A stretch of DNA of 64,000 nt from the NCBI GenBank assembly GCA_928212115.1, contig CAKMRJ010004445.1:77918348-77982347 (forward strand). Direction: 5' to 3'. The notes under the pieces are model-generated. The model saw only the letters and a list, made by a program, of their open reading frames with translations. It had not been told where the DNA came from and did no database searches. Of the stretch, positions 32,761 through 44,381 are shown piece after piece (within the stretch, counting starts at the first letter, position 1; each line of letters starts with the position of its first letter). This stretch comes from Lactuca virosa (lineage: Eukaryota; Streptophyta; Magnoliopsida; Asterales; Asteraceae). Made by a program: the position numbers and the translations under genes.

Positions 32761-33228
32761 TAGATTACTAATGCCCCATGGTCAATGCCAACCATGGCTA
32801 GTCACTAGAATTTCTTCCTTTTTATTGTAGTTCAGACATAACGTATACGAGAATTTGAAGTTATGCGTAAAAGTAGATATTGTTTTGGTGCTTACATCCA
32901 ATTTCGTTTGGTATTTGACTTTTGGATTGTGTCGTACCTAAATCGACTTAGTAAACTAGATTGTTGATTGATTTCTTTTCAAAAATGAGAATCCAAATAA
33001 AAAAACAAACAAATAACAATTTTCTTAGATATGCATTTAATGAGATACACTCCCTTTATCCCAAAATTATTGTGCAGACGAAAAACACACAGATTAATGA
33101 AACATTAATTACCACTAACTTTATACAATAAAATGATAATTTTGTTCTTACTTTGTATTTAATGTTCTATTAAATACTTAGTTGGTTAAATAATAATGAG
33201 GAAGTATTTTGGTAAAAATGTTATTAAA
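32761..33228. other. Intergenic, nothing recognised
   Basis: AT-rich, with no frame, repeat or element end seen before the TIR at 33229. Confidence 0.45.
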
Positions 33229-33773
33229 ACAAAATTGCAAAAATAGTCCATGTAGTTTTGTCAAAAATTGTCACTTTGGTACAAAATTTTTTGGACTAGC
33301 ATCATTGGTCCAAAATAAGTTTTTTGTTGTGGTTTTGGTCCGAGTTTTTTTTGAAAATATTTAAAATGACAGATTTGCCCTTCGCATTTTCTTTTTCCAT
33401 TTTTTTATTTACTTTAACGTTTTTCTAATTAAAAAAAAACAAAAAGAAACCATCTGATCCGTATCCCACCTACTAAACCCATATCTTTTAACACATATAC
33501 CTTCTTCCCTTTTATCTTTGTCGCCGTCACTCCCTTCACTGTTGGACGATCGTCAGAGCAATCGCCTTCACTTCACTACCCTTACCTGTTGATCACCACC
33601 GGAGTTTGGCGAAGACAATGAGTTTGCAGAGGTAGTGGCGACACGTCGCCAGATAATGCTAGGGGTCCGCTATGTTTGTCAAGTTACGACGCTAGATAAT
33701 GCTAAGGTTTTCGAGTTATAATACTGGTTGACAGTTGCCATCTTTGGTATGTGTTATTCGTCGAATTCAAATC

Positions 33774-36117
33774 TGTAACACCGTAAATTTTCACACAAAA
33801 TTTTTCATTTTTAAAATCACATAACTATCATCAACACATCTCACAAATCTTAATATATATCAATTATCAAAAACACGTGTTCATAATTATTTGAATAAAA
33901 TCCAGGATCCTCGAAATACAACTCTATCTCGTGTGTACAATCAAGTCGGCGCCTATCTGTAATCCTAAAAAATACCTGAAACACATATCACATAACACGG
34001 TAAGCACGAAGCTTAGTGAGTTCCCCAAAATACCACACACATCACATAAGCCTCTCATGGCTATACCCAAATAAGACCCTCTGGTTAATGTATCTCAGTG
34101 AGACCCTCCGGTCCCACAACTCGGGTGGACCCTCCGGTCCTAACTCAGTGGAAACCCTTCGGTCCCACAACTCGGATTGGACCCTTTGGTCATATCTCCA
34201 CAATGCACAGAATAATATACATCATAAATCACAAGACAGATTGCATGATATCACATATCTCAGTATAAGCACATAAGATCAACATATACACAAAATACTA
34301 TAACAGCATAAGTCACAAAGACAGAATGCATGATATCATATATCACATTATAAACAAATAAGACCCTCCGGTCTATCATGTACTAAGACCCTCCGGTCTA
34401 CAATGTACTAAGTCACTCCGGTCTACAATGTACTATGACCCTCCGGTCATTAATGTAAATAAGACCCTCCGGTCAATAACACAAATAAGACCCTCAGGTC
34501 ACACATAAATCACCACACGGGTAAGTATAGTGAGAAGACTCACCTCGGCTAGCGAACAGATCCTATAAATGTTGTTGTTGAGCTCCGACCTCTAACATTG
34601 AGCCAAACCCACAATTAACCCCATTAGGATTTAAGACAAAACCTTCACATATTAGGTCTAAACATGGTCCACCAACTCATCCCATAAATAACCTAAGCCC
34701 ATTGGGCCCACCAAGGCCTAATACCAAATGGGTCCTCAAAGGTCCGCTAATGGCCCTACTATTGCTCTTGGATGGCCCATCAATAGCCCAAACACCAAAG
34801 CCTAATAGAAAGGCCGAAGAAAAATTAGGGTTTTCACATAAAATGACGATTAGAGTTAAGTGTTTCTCACTTAACCCATTAAGTCCATCACTCCACTAGG
34901 CCATTCACACAATGAAGTCGGACATAATTCACGGTATCAATCTAACAGTCCAACTGCGGGTCTCGGTAAAATCCAAACTAACAAACCCAAAATTAGGGTT
35001 TTCTAGCCCAATCACAAAACAGCCAAGTCCAAGATTAAGTATTTAGGCCCATTAGGGTTCCACTAGATCGGGCACCACCCACCGCCACCCCGGGCGGTGG
35101 TGGTCGGCGGCGACAGCCACCATTTCCAATGGTGGTGGTTACTTTTCCGACCAAAACATCGCTCAAACAACATCAATCGACCATTACACACCCAAAAAAC
35201 ACAATAAACACACACACACAGCCACCCACGCGGTGGCAGGCAGTGGTAGGGAGCGACAGCCACCACCTCACGGTAGTGGTGGATTCTCTTGGTCCCCAGT
35301 CGAGCAAACACACAAACGCTCGTAAACATGAGTTGAACACCGACGTACACTCAACTCAGCCACTTCAGGTGGCAGGTGACGACCGAAAGCACATGAACGG
35401 TGTCCCAAGGCCACCGGTGACCCCAAACAGCATCGCATACACAACAATAACAAAAACGGGAGGAGGTGGTGGCGTTTTGACTTACCGGCAGCTTCCCATT
35501 CGCACATACCCAACACAACAACAAATCAAGGCTTCAACACTCGGTCCCGATGGTTTCTTCGACCGCCACAGCGTTTCTGGCATTATGGTGGCATTCTCGG
35601 TGGCTACTCCGGCTTCCTTCACGTCTCCGGCAGTAGGTATCGCAATGGCGACAACCGATGGCGAGGCTGCAGCAGTAGGGTGGTGCTCGGTCACAGCAGG
35701 GGCGGCGGCTGAAGAACACTTCCAAGGTGGTGGCGGTTGGTTAGTCCTTAGGGTTAGGATTTGTTTAATGGCGCTATATCACACGGGAATGGAAAGCACG
35801 ATACTAAAACCCGCTCCACACAAACTTGATAGCGAAATGGCAGAACCGGTCCCTCCAATTCACAAACTCTTCATTTTAAATCCGAAATTTACCTTTTAGC
35901 CCTTACTTCTATAATTCTTTTCATAATAAATCCAAAACTAACCATTTAGCCCCTGAGCCTCACAAATCTTTTCAAATTGAGTCTCAATAATTTGCCAACT
36001 TCTAAAATTATATCAATTGGCTCCCCAACGCCAACACCCCGCTAAATATTATTTACTTTATGATTATTATTCATATCAACCCTTATCTATTTATTTATTT
36101 AATATATGGGATGTTAC
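33774..36117 (-). mobile_element. Complete LTR of the outer gypsy element
   Basis: 2344 bp. It contains the GACCCTCCGGTC minisatellite (34074-34500), GTAAGTATAGTGAGAAGACTCACC, and on the minus strand a donor-like GAG/GTGAGTC (near 34543) and acceptor-like TGTTTCAG (near 33976). A GGTGG/CCACC-rich stretch at 35070-35480 gives long open frames in several phases (for example 256 codons at 35129-35899) that also survive in part at 60995-61525. I regard them as composition effects. Confidence 0.8.
34074..34500. repeat. GACCCTCCGGTC minisatellite in LTR
   Basis: AAGACCCTCCGGTC-type cores recur more than ten times with variable spacers. The same core occurs at 8683-9035 in the minus LTR segment near the left of the window. 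Confidence 0.85.
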
Positions 36118-39100
36118 AACTCTCCCCCACTTAAATTAGATTTCGTCCTCGAAATCTTTCCTCGTCATCCCTTACACACCCAACAACTTGAACGGCATGG
36201 CCACAAGCCCGAGCATAACCCCAGCCGTTCAATCCAATAGAGCTATCTCAACCAACCACATGTACATGCAACCACTAAGTTCTCTTTACTCCCAGCTATA
36301 TTACAACCGATATGTAGTCTCACATCATTTCCGACCTCTGTCATCTAACCCTCACTAACTCCATGTGTGTTGCGGTCCTTCTCAAATCAAACGAACCGAC
36401 CCTCCCAGGTCTAGAACATCATCTGCAAACCATAACCACTCAAATTGAAATCCATCAGGAACCTAAAATCTCAACTCATCTATCCTTTATACAAATATGG
36501 CCAAACTCAACTCATGACCCGTGATCCGCGAATCTACACATACATTACTTCTCTAATTCCTTCCGACTTGTAACAACCTCTCCCCAATTCAAGATATAAC
36601 GGATCTCGACCATCATGGAGACCTCAGTCTCGCCCCTAGCCCGGCCACCAGGTTCCCAAAAACTCATTCACCAAGGCTACCTAAGCCTAAGAACTCCTCT
36701 ACGTCATGCTCTGACTAGTGAACACCACTGCTCCCCGCAATGTTATAATACTCTTTTACTGACTAATGAGTGCTACGGCTCCCCGCATACTTGCAACACT
36801 CTCACATTGAATCGTGAATGTCACGGCCCCCCGCAGGCTTACGACACTCACTCACTGACTCGTGAATGTACGGCTCCCCGCAGGCTTACATCACTCACTC
36901 GCTCGTCATGGGCTCTCCCTATGGTTTTCCCTGATATTACAAAGTGATTACTCCCACATGGATCCTTCCACTCTCTTACCGCCCCACAATCTCATCATTA
37001 AGCCATCACCATATTGCATTCACTAAACTCATGCTCCTCGATCCATCATGGACAGGTGCACCCACCCATCTAGACTGAACATCACTACTCCTGACGACAA
37101 TTGTCGCAACAACGCACTTTCTCTCGATACAATTCGCATTCTTGGACAATCCCCGCCCGATGACAATTAGTTGATGGGTTCCCACTGGAACAATAGTTAC
37201 TCGGTACTCCACTTGCCATTTCATAAACTCGAGTCTCAAAATAATCCAATCAACTTAGGGCATCATACTCGGATACCCCGATACACCATCACATAATCTC
37301 ACGCTCACTTGAATCAACCACTGGTCTTCCACTCACGGTATCATACTCAGATACCGCGACATACCATCACATAATCTCATAATGTCTTGCTACGACCATT
37401 GATCTTCCTTCTCGCACAACTCATAACCTCGAAATACTCCACTCACAAATTGAAACACGGAGGAATCATCAATAACTGAGAACACGTTGACGACAATATG
37501 AAACCCCATCCTCTTACTGATCAAAACCCATGCGAAGCGACTCATACCGACTCTAAAAAAAATTGAAAAATCAATTGCTGCTCCTCCTGGAGTATAGATA
37601 ACAATCTATACATCGAACTAGCAAATCTCAACAATCGAAATTGGACCTCAACGAACCAATCGCCTTGAACTCAACCATTGCAATCCTAAAGAGTCCCTGA
37701 CCACAATAAGATCCCTGACCAATGGCTACTCGTCGTGGATACACTCGTTCTTTCCCGAACACACACTATATACATCAGCTCGCTCTGTACCTCGCCTCGT
37801 CCACCAATAAACCCAGGTCTCATATGCATGTACTGCAAATCCCCATAACCCAAATCTTCTAACCGTAACTTGAACAGATTATTGATCCTCTCAACAAAAT
37901 ACCCAGTTCTCCCCCACTTAGGGTTCAAACCATCACCCAATGTCATACCTAAACAGCCACACTACAGACTGGCTCTCTAGATATACCATTCCCGACTCAG
38001 GGGATATACCACGTAGCACTCGATGACTTTCTGGAAAATGACCAAATAACTCCAAGTACCCCGTACCCCATATGAAAACCTCGGAATCCTTCCAATCTGA
38101 CTACCTCCAGTCACCCAGAACCTCATCAGGATGCACCTGCAATTATTCCGACGGTCCTAGAATAGCACTTCCTCCTTTTCTGGAAATAATGGACTATCAC
38201 ACACTTCATTCTCTAAATCCTCAATCATCACCCCACTGCAAGAATCGACATAGCACGGGAGACCTCACTCCCACAGTCGATCTGTTACATAGCCACGAAA
38301 ACCGTCATCTCGATATACTCCTCTCATTTTCCTGAAACAGTTGCCAGTATACGACTTACCAAACTCAAAAAAGGATTGCTTGAGCCCTTGTTGGTCACAG
38401 TCCCCACTGATGACTCCTTCCCGACATAAGAATGTAACCCAATGCTCTCATACAACAAAAATACTCTTGATACTAATATAGCAACTACCTCGTGCCCTAC
38501 GGGGTCCTCCTGTAATCTTTGACATCAGAAGCTCACTCACCCATCCTCTCAAAATGAAAAGCAGGAACAATATAATCCTCAATATAAAACTTTGACATCA
38601 CAGGTCATCACCCAACCACTCAACTCAGACTGCAATCCTCCACGATGCATCATCTCCACCCTTATTTGAGTCTTGTGACTTCAACTGGCACCTTACTAGT
38701 TAAAATCCTCGAGATCCAAACTCAAATCTTCCCACCCAGGGCATACTCCATTTAAGCTTAACCGGCTTGGCCCTCTGGCCCCAAAATCTCCCATATTCAC
38801 TCCCAGTCCGAATAATCACAACCGGTTAACTGATAAAGGCGAAAACACACTCTGCTACGAATCATGGTACCCAAACCATGTTATTTCTCCTCATCCTGCT
38901 ACTTAGAACCTCTGGAATTCTCCCTGTTTCGAGTATGGGTTCTCTGCTTTCAGTAGTATGGGCCCATACTGCCTGCCACATCTACCTATACTTTCCACAC
39001 GGATCGTCCTAAATTTTCAAAGTAGCTGCTCAACCGTCTCGATCACCCTTCCCATTACACATGTTCGCTCTCAAGTGAATACTTACCTCTAAACAGCGTA

Positions 39101-39730
39101 CTCCTCGAACTGTAATTACTCCTTAGGTTCTCACACTTCTCTGCCATCAGCTGCTGAATAACTCCTTGTGATGCCAACCATCTACCTCCTGAATATCGTC
39201 ATATTCACCTAGTAGCTAACTCCCATCATTCGAGAGTTCCACAAAGCACAAAGCAAGCAGCATTAAGGCATCGAATAACCAACATGTGAAACCACTCTAG
39301 TATACCACTCCACTCGCTCTTTTCATAACTCAAAAGGCATCACCGAACTCAGGCAATCCTACCTCTCGTGAATCTCTAACTACTCTCTCAGTAGATTCCT
39401 CAAATGCTCGTCTATGTATCTCTCCTAAATTACTCCTCAACTCAAGACTTTCTCTAAAAGATTCCTGCTAGGTACTTCCACTCAGCACATACAGAGCAAA
39501 TAGCAGATAATATCAGTCAATAGCATCACCTAGGCTAAGGCATCATGAATCAGGCAACTCTAGCCCTAATTTCTGAAATACCTAGCCTATCCTCTAGCAT
39601 GCAACTCTAATGTCCCATAAATATCTCATAATATAAACAAATAATAGTATTTTGGGAAATCACCGTTCAGGCTCTGGCTGATTGTACACACTGCTTCATC
39701 TCGTTTTCTCTTTAAAACCCTTACTCGTTT
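36118..39730 (-). other. Internal region of the outer gypsy element, no intact coding
   Basis: It begins with CTCCCCCACTTAAATTAGAT, a polypurine tract in reverse, and ends in leader sequence related to 205-970 (CTTTCAGTAGTATGGGCCCA near 38950; GGCTGATTGTACACACTGC near 39678). Between them I see no reverse transcriptase or integrase motif on the minus strand, so like the element at 14494 it appears to lack pol. The leader is cut at 39730 by the inner gypsy sequence. Small frames here look spurious. Confidence 0.5.
36731..36920. repeat. 48-bp tandem repeat, four copies
   Basis: CTCCCCGCA anchors at 36731, 36779, 36827 and 36874, each followed by a CTTNCANCACTC-like block and GACTNGTGAATG-type sequence. 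Confidence 0.8.
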
Positions 39731-41301
39731 CAGGAGGAGCATGGCAGACACTTGCGAGATGTGTTAGAAGTATTGAAGAAGGAGAAGCTGTATGCAAAGT
39801 TCTCTAAATGTGATTTTTGGATCCAAGAAGTCCAATTCTTGGGTCATGTGGTTAACCAAGAGGGAATAATGGTTGACCCAGCAAAGATCGAAGCTGTGAT
39901 GAAGTGGGAACGACCGAAAAGTCCCACAGAGATTCGAAGCTTTCTAGGATTAGATGGATATTACCGAAGGTTTATCCAAGGCTTTTCTTCGATAGCTGCT
40001 CCATTGACAGCTTTGACCCACAAAGGAGCTACATATACATGGAGTGAGAAGCACAAAGAAGCATTCGAGAAGCTAAAGAACAAGTTATGTGAAGCACCGA
40101 CTCTTTCTCTACCTGATGGAGTTGAAGACTTCGCGGTCTATAGTGACGCATTTGGAGTCGGGTTGGGTTGTGTTCTGACCCAAGGAGAATAGGTGATAAC
40201 ATATGCCTCTCGACAATTGAAGGAGCATGAAAAGAACTACCCACTCACGATTTGGAGTTGGCAGCAGTAGTTTTGCTCTAAAGATATGGAGGCATTACCT
40301 CTATGGCACGATGTGCAAACTTTTCACCGATCATAAGAGTCTCCAGTATCTCTTTAGTCAGAAGGAGTTGAACATGAGGCAATGACGCTGGATAGAGTTA
40401 CTCAAGGACTACGACTGTGAGATACTTTACCACCCCGGTAAAGCAAATGTTGTCGCTGATGCTCTCAGTCGGAAAGTAAACCTTGGAAGAAAAAGGCCAA
40501 GAGCGTTGAGAATTGAAGTTGTCTCGACGATTGTGGAAAGCATCAAGAAAGCTCAAGAGGAAGCTTCCGAGAAGAATGACCGAAAAGAAGAACGTTTGGG
40601 CAAAACGTTGGAGTTCGGTACAAACAGTCAAGGACTGAAGGTATTCCAAGATCGGATTTGGGTACCTAAGATAGGAGGAATAAGAGATCTTCTGATGGAA
40701 GAAGCGCACAAGACCATGTACTCGAATCATCCCGGTAGCACTAAAATGTATAGGGACCTAAAACCCTACTACTGGTGGCCGACGATGAAGCGTGATGTTG
40801 CGAAGTATGTGGTCAAGTGAACCGTATGGGAGTTTAGAACCTTTACCAGTACTCATGGGTAATGGGAAGACATCACCATGGATTTTGTGACTAAACTGCC
40901 CAGAACGAAGAGCGGTCACAATATGATTTGGGTGGTCGTGGATCGTTTCACAAAGAGTGCACACTTCATAGCAGCTAACGAAAGGTGGTCTATGAATAAG
41001 CTCGCAAATGCTTACGTGAAGGAAGTGGTAAGACTTCACGGTGTTCCTCTAACGATTGTGTCGGATCATGATAGTCGTTTCACGTCACGGTTTTGGAGAA
41101 GTCTACAAGAGGAATTGGGTACGAAGTTGTTTTTAAGTACAGATTACCATCCGCAGACTGATGGTCAGAGAGAAAGAACGATTCAAACACTCGAAGATAT
41201 GCTGAGAGCATGTACCCTGGATTTCCAAGGTAACTGGGATGAGCACTTACCTTTGGTAGAGTTTTCCTACAATACCAGTTTCCACTCGAGCATCAAGATG
41301 G
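39731..41301 (+). pseudogene. Inner gypsy copy A: pol from late reverse transcriptase to integrase, first part
   Basis: The homology to copy B starts abruptly at CAGGAGGAGCATGGC (B: 53662), so LTR, gag, protease and the polymerase core are missing. It encodes the end of reverse transcriptase (FLGHVVNQEGIMVDPAKIEA), an RNase H region (FAVYSDAFGVGLGCVLTQGE, then TAG at 40190-40192) and integrase. A second stop is TGA at 40383-40385, and there is a one-base loss in YPLTIWSW. About 47 bp are missing near 40816-40820, removing the paired Cys of the integrase HHCC zinc finger that B keeps. The catalytic core is recognisable: MDFVTKLP, VSDHDSRF and QTDGQRERTIQTLED. It breaks at 41301 where the copia element is inserted, and continues at 49199. 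Confidence 0.85.
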
Positions 41302-42056
41302 TGTTGGATAAGGTGTATAAGTCTGTAACTATAGTTGGTATCAACTTGACCCGACCCGGCATGGTCCATTTGGGTTGCACTTCACCTAACAACTTGTATG
41401 GATATACTTTTGAGAATAAGATGTTTATGATATATTAATATATTATTAGTTATAATATATTAATATGATATCATAATTATTTAATTAGTATTGTTCAAGA
41501 ATTAATTTAGAATTAATTTAGTGATCAAAATGGAGCTAATTAAATATGGACTCTTATTTATATATATATGGATTGGGCTAAGATTTATTTAGGATGGGCT
41601 AAGAGTATATGGAGTCCTTGGATAGTCCATGGAGCTTTTAACCCATGGATCCTAGGTAAATGAAGAGTCATGGGTATTAGGGTTTAACCCTAATCCTCCA
41701 TACTATATAAAGGAGTCCTTGGTTCTAGAATTGGCACTAGTGTGTGTGAGCATAAGAGTGAGCCGATTTCTATAAGTGTTCTTATTCTCTCAAGAGCTTC
41801 CAACTTGTTTTGGTCATTTGTGACACCACTTGAGGCATCCACACTATTGGTGCTAGGCTCAAAACTCCAAGCAATCAACCACAAAAGAAAGGTATGTTAT
41901 TCTACTTAAAGTTTTGTATTACAGTAACCCATAACATGCTAGTTAGGTTGTGAACCTTGGAAGTCATATTTGCATGTATTTTAGAGAAAACATAGATCCA
42001 TGGTTTCTAGGGTTGCATGTACACCATATGAGTGTTAGTATGCTCATAACCCAACA
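41302..42056 (+). mobile_element. Copia 5' LTR
   Basis: 755 bp, TGTTGGATAAGG ... ATAACCCAACA. A TATA-like TATATAAAGG lies at 41704-41713, after a GGGTTTAACCC palindrome. The LTR is AT-rich, quite unlike the gypsy LTRs. Confidence 0.92.
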
Positions 42057-42057
42057 G

Positions 42058-42069
42058 TGGTATCAGAGC
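42058..42069 (+). promoter_or_regulatory. Copia primer-binding site
   Basis: TGGTATCAGAGC one base after the LTR, the exact complement to the 3' end of plant initiator-Met tRNA. Confidence 0.9.
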
Positions 42070-43571
42070 CTAGGCTTGTTTTCTTGATACTTGATGCAAA
42101 CTTGTTGAAAAAGCTCAAAAATCTGCACTCTGCAGCATGAACTCGCCGAGTCCATGGGGGGAATCGACGAGTCCATGTGTAAATTCATCCTACTCGTCGA
42201 GTAGGTTCTTGCACTCGACGAGTAGGGGCCCCAGAATGCAGTTTTTCGAGTTTTGCTGCTGGAAATGGACTAGAAACATTACCCTAAACTGTTTTCATGT
42301 TTTAAAACTTGTTTTAGATGGTGTAATGTTTATGCTAATCCATTTACAATGGCTAATATCAAAATTCCATGTTTTATATGTGTTAATATGATTCTTGAGA
42401 TTTTGATATGAATGTTTATGTTCTTATGAGTTTTAGAAGATCATAGGAATTATGTGTAATTTGTTTGTAGTATAATTCTTGATCTTAATGGCTAATGATG
42501 GAGTCCATAACTTGTCCTTAAGTTATGGATAACCAAAAGTCACTTCTTTAAAAGTGTCATTAAAGAATAAGAGGTTACATAAAATGAAGAGTCTTCATTT
42601 TGATGGACCATTAAAACTCATAAGTTATCAAATGAAAAGTCTTGAATAGTTTCAATACTTTCCCTCAAGTCTTTGAATTTGTAAAGTCTCACACATTAAT
42701 ACTTTAATTCCAAATAGATCCTTGGAATTTTAAAAGTTTAAAATTCAACCTTTATACTTCTATAATATTAAAAGTTTAATTATTATATATATGTATAAGA
42801 ATAAGTCAGTCTTACCGCTAGTAGGCCTCATTCACGAAGCCGGTCTATAAGAGGGGTATAAGGTTACTGCCTATAAAATGACAGTTTAATGGGTGTCCAC
42901 TCTCACCCACCGCTTCCTTGACTGGTGTAGGGTCGTTAGCCGAACGGGTAGGATAGGACCTAAATCCTCATTAAAAGTATAATGAAATTATAAAGTAACT
43001 AAACCTTTATTAATTCCCAATCTTAGTTACTTTAGGAAAATGTCAATTAGGTGCTAACCCATGAAATTACACTTTGTACCTTACCAAGTCGTTAGTGGAG
43101 CGTGTGTGGTTAACCGGCACACTAACTAGGACTAGTAAGAGTGGCAAAGGGTGACTTAAGTTTTATCATAGATCGGTGGAGCTCGTGTGGTTAACCGACA
43201 CATTAATTAGGTGATAAAATTAAGGGTACCAAGTCAATTTGCATGGTTATTCACACCTTGTTTGTGATCCTCGGCATCCCAGTCACAAACTTGAGAGGGC
43301 ACAATCGAGATTCAAACATGCCATTGAAAGTTCAATGTATCTGAAAAGATCTAGGAGTTTCAAATCCAATTAAAACTTAATATTATATTCTGTTTTTAAT
43401 GGTGGAAATTGGTAAATCGTCATTTACTTACCTTCAAATATTTCATAGCTTGGATTACAGCATCCCTCTTCCAAGTTATGAAATAGTTTGTAGGGTCCTA
43501 GCCTTAATATTTCATTTGGGTGACTTATTAAGGATTCTTCATCTAATTAAACTTGTCCTTCTTTCTTTCAG
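42070..43571 (+). other. Copia leader with ACTCGNCGAGT palindromes
   Basis: 1.5 kb untranslated. At 42141-42223 there are three exact ACTCGNCGAGT palindromes (42141, 42192, 42213) and a variant AATCGACGAGT, the motif that fills the gypsy LTRs. Direct repeats GTGTGGTTAACCGGCACACTA and similar occur near 43107 and 43187. Confidence 0.7.
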
Positions 43572-44381
43572 ATGTCTTCCAACACTACTACTGGCTCAAA
43601 CCCTGCAGGCTCCTTTTCCCTCATGAACTTGTGTGGGAAAGTCACTTTTGATGGATTTAACTTCAATGAATGGATTAGAAACATCAGGATGATTACCCGC
43701 TATGAGGACAAGGAATATGTCTTTGATAAGGAGCTTAAGGTTATCAATGAGTCCATTGATACTCCTGAGGAGGTTGCGGAGTACACTACACATGAAAGGG
43801 ATGCTACCAAAGTGTCCTGCATCATGTTGGCTACCATGACTCCCGAACTCCAGAAATCCTATGAAGATTTCTACCCCTATGAGATGCATTCGGATCTAAT
43901 GGATAGGTACCATCAGAGCGCGCATCAAGAGAGGTATGAAATCGTCTCCTTTATGATAACATCCAAGATGAAGGATGGTGAACCCATCACCGGTCACTTG
44001 CAGAAGATGAAAAGGTTCGTGGACCGGTTGCTGAAGCTTAATGTGGACTTCCCTGAGGACATGGCGATTGATATCATTCTCCATTCCTTACCTCCAAGTT
44101 ATGATCAGTTTCGTATGAATTATCATATGAAAAAGGAGGAAGTTACACTTAGCAAACTTCAAGGACTTTTAAGGACCGCTGAAAGTGTTCTTAAAGGTAA
44201 GTCGGCTGTTACTTCTGCTCCTACTCCTACAGCAGCCCCTGTTATGGCAATTGGGCAGGGAAAGGGGAAGAAGAGGAAGATCCCTTCGAAGGGTACCAAG
44301 GGAAAGTCCCTTGATGGCTCTTCTTCAAGTGGGACCAAGAAAGGTCTCATTCCTCCTTCTTCAAACCCTAAGGAAGCATAA
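43572..44381 (+). CDS. Copia gag (capsid) polyprotein part
   Basis: 269 codons, MSSNTTTGSNPAGSFSLMNL, with the copia gag (UBN2/Retrotran_gag_2) signature FDGFNFNEWIRNIRM at about 26-40, LATMTPELQKSYEDFYPYEM, LHSLPPSYDQFRMNYHMKKE and a basic Ser/Lys-rich tail. It stops at TAA (44379-44381), after which the same frame continues directly into the CCHC zinc knuckle CFYCHEKGHWKRSC (44382-44423). The stop therefore cuts off the nucleocapsid part; upstream the capsid reading frame is intact. The capsid-like product could still be made if transcribed. Confidence 0.85.
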   Translation: MSSNTTTGSNPAGSFSLMNLCGKVTFDGFNFNEWIRNIRMITRYEDKEYVFDKELKVINESIDTPEEVAEYTTHERDATKVSCIMLATMTPELQKSYEDFYPYEMHSDLMDRYHQSAHQERYEIVSFMITSKMKDGEPITGHLQKMKRFVDRLLKLNVDFPEDMAIDIILHSLPPSYDQFRMNYHMKKEEVTLSKLQGLLRTAESVLKGKSAVTSAPTPTAAPVMAIGQGKGKKRKIPSKGTKGKSLDGSSSSGTKKGLIPPSSNPKEA

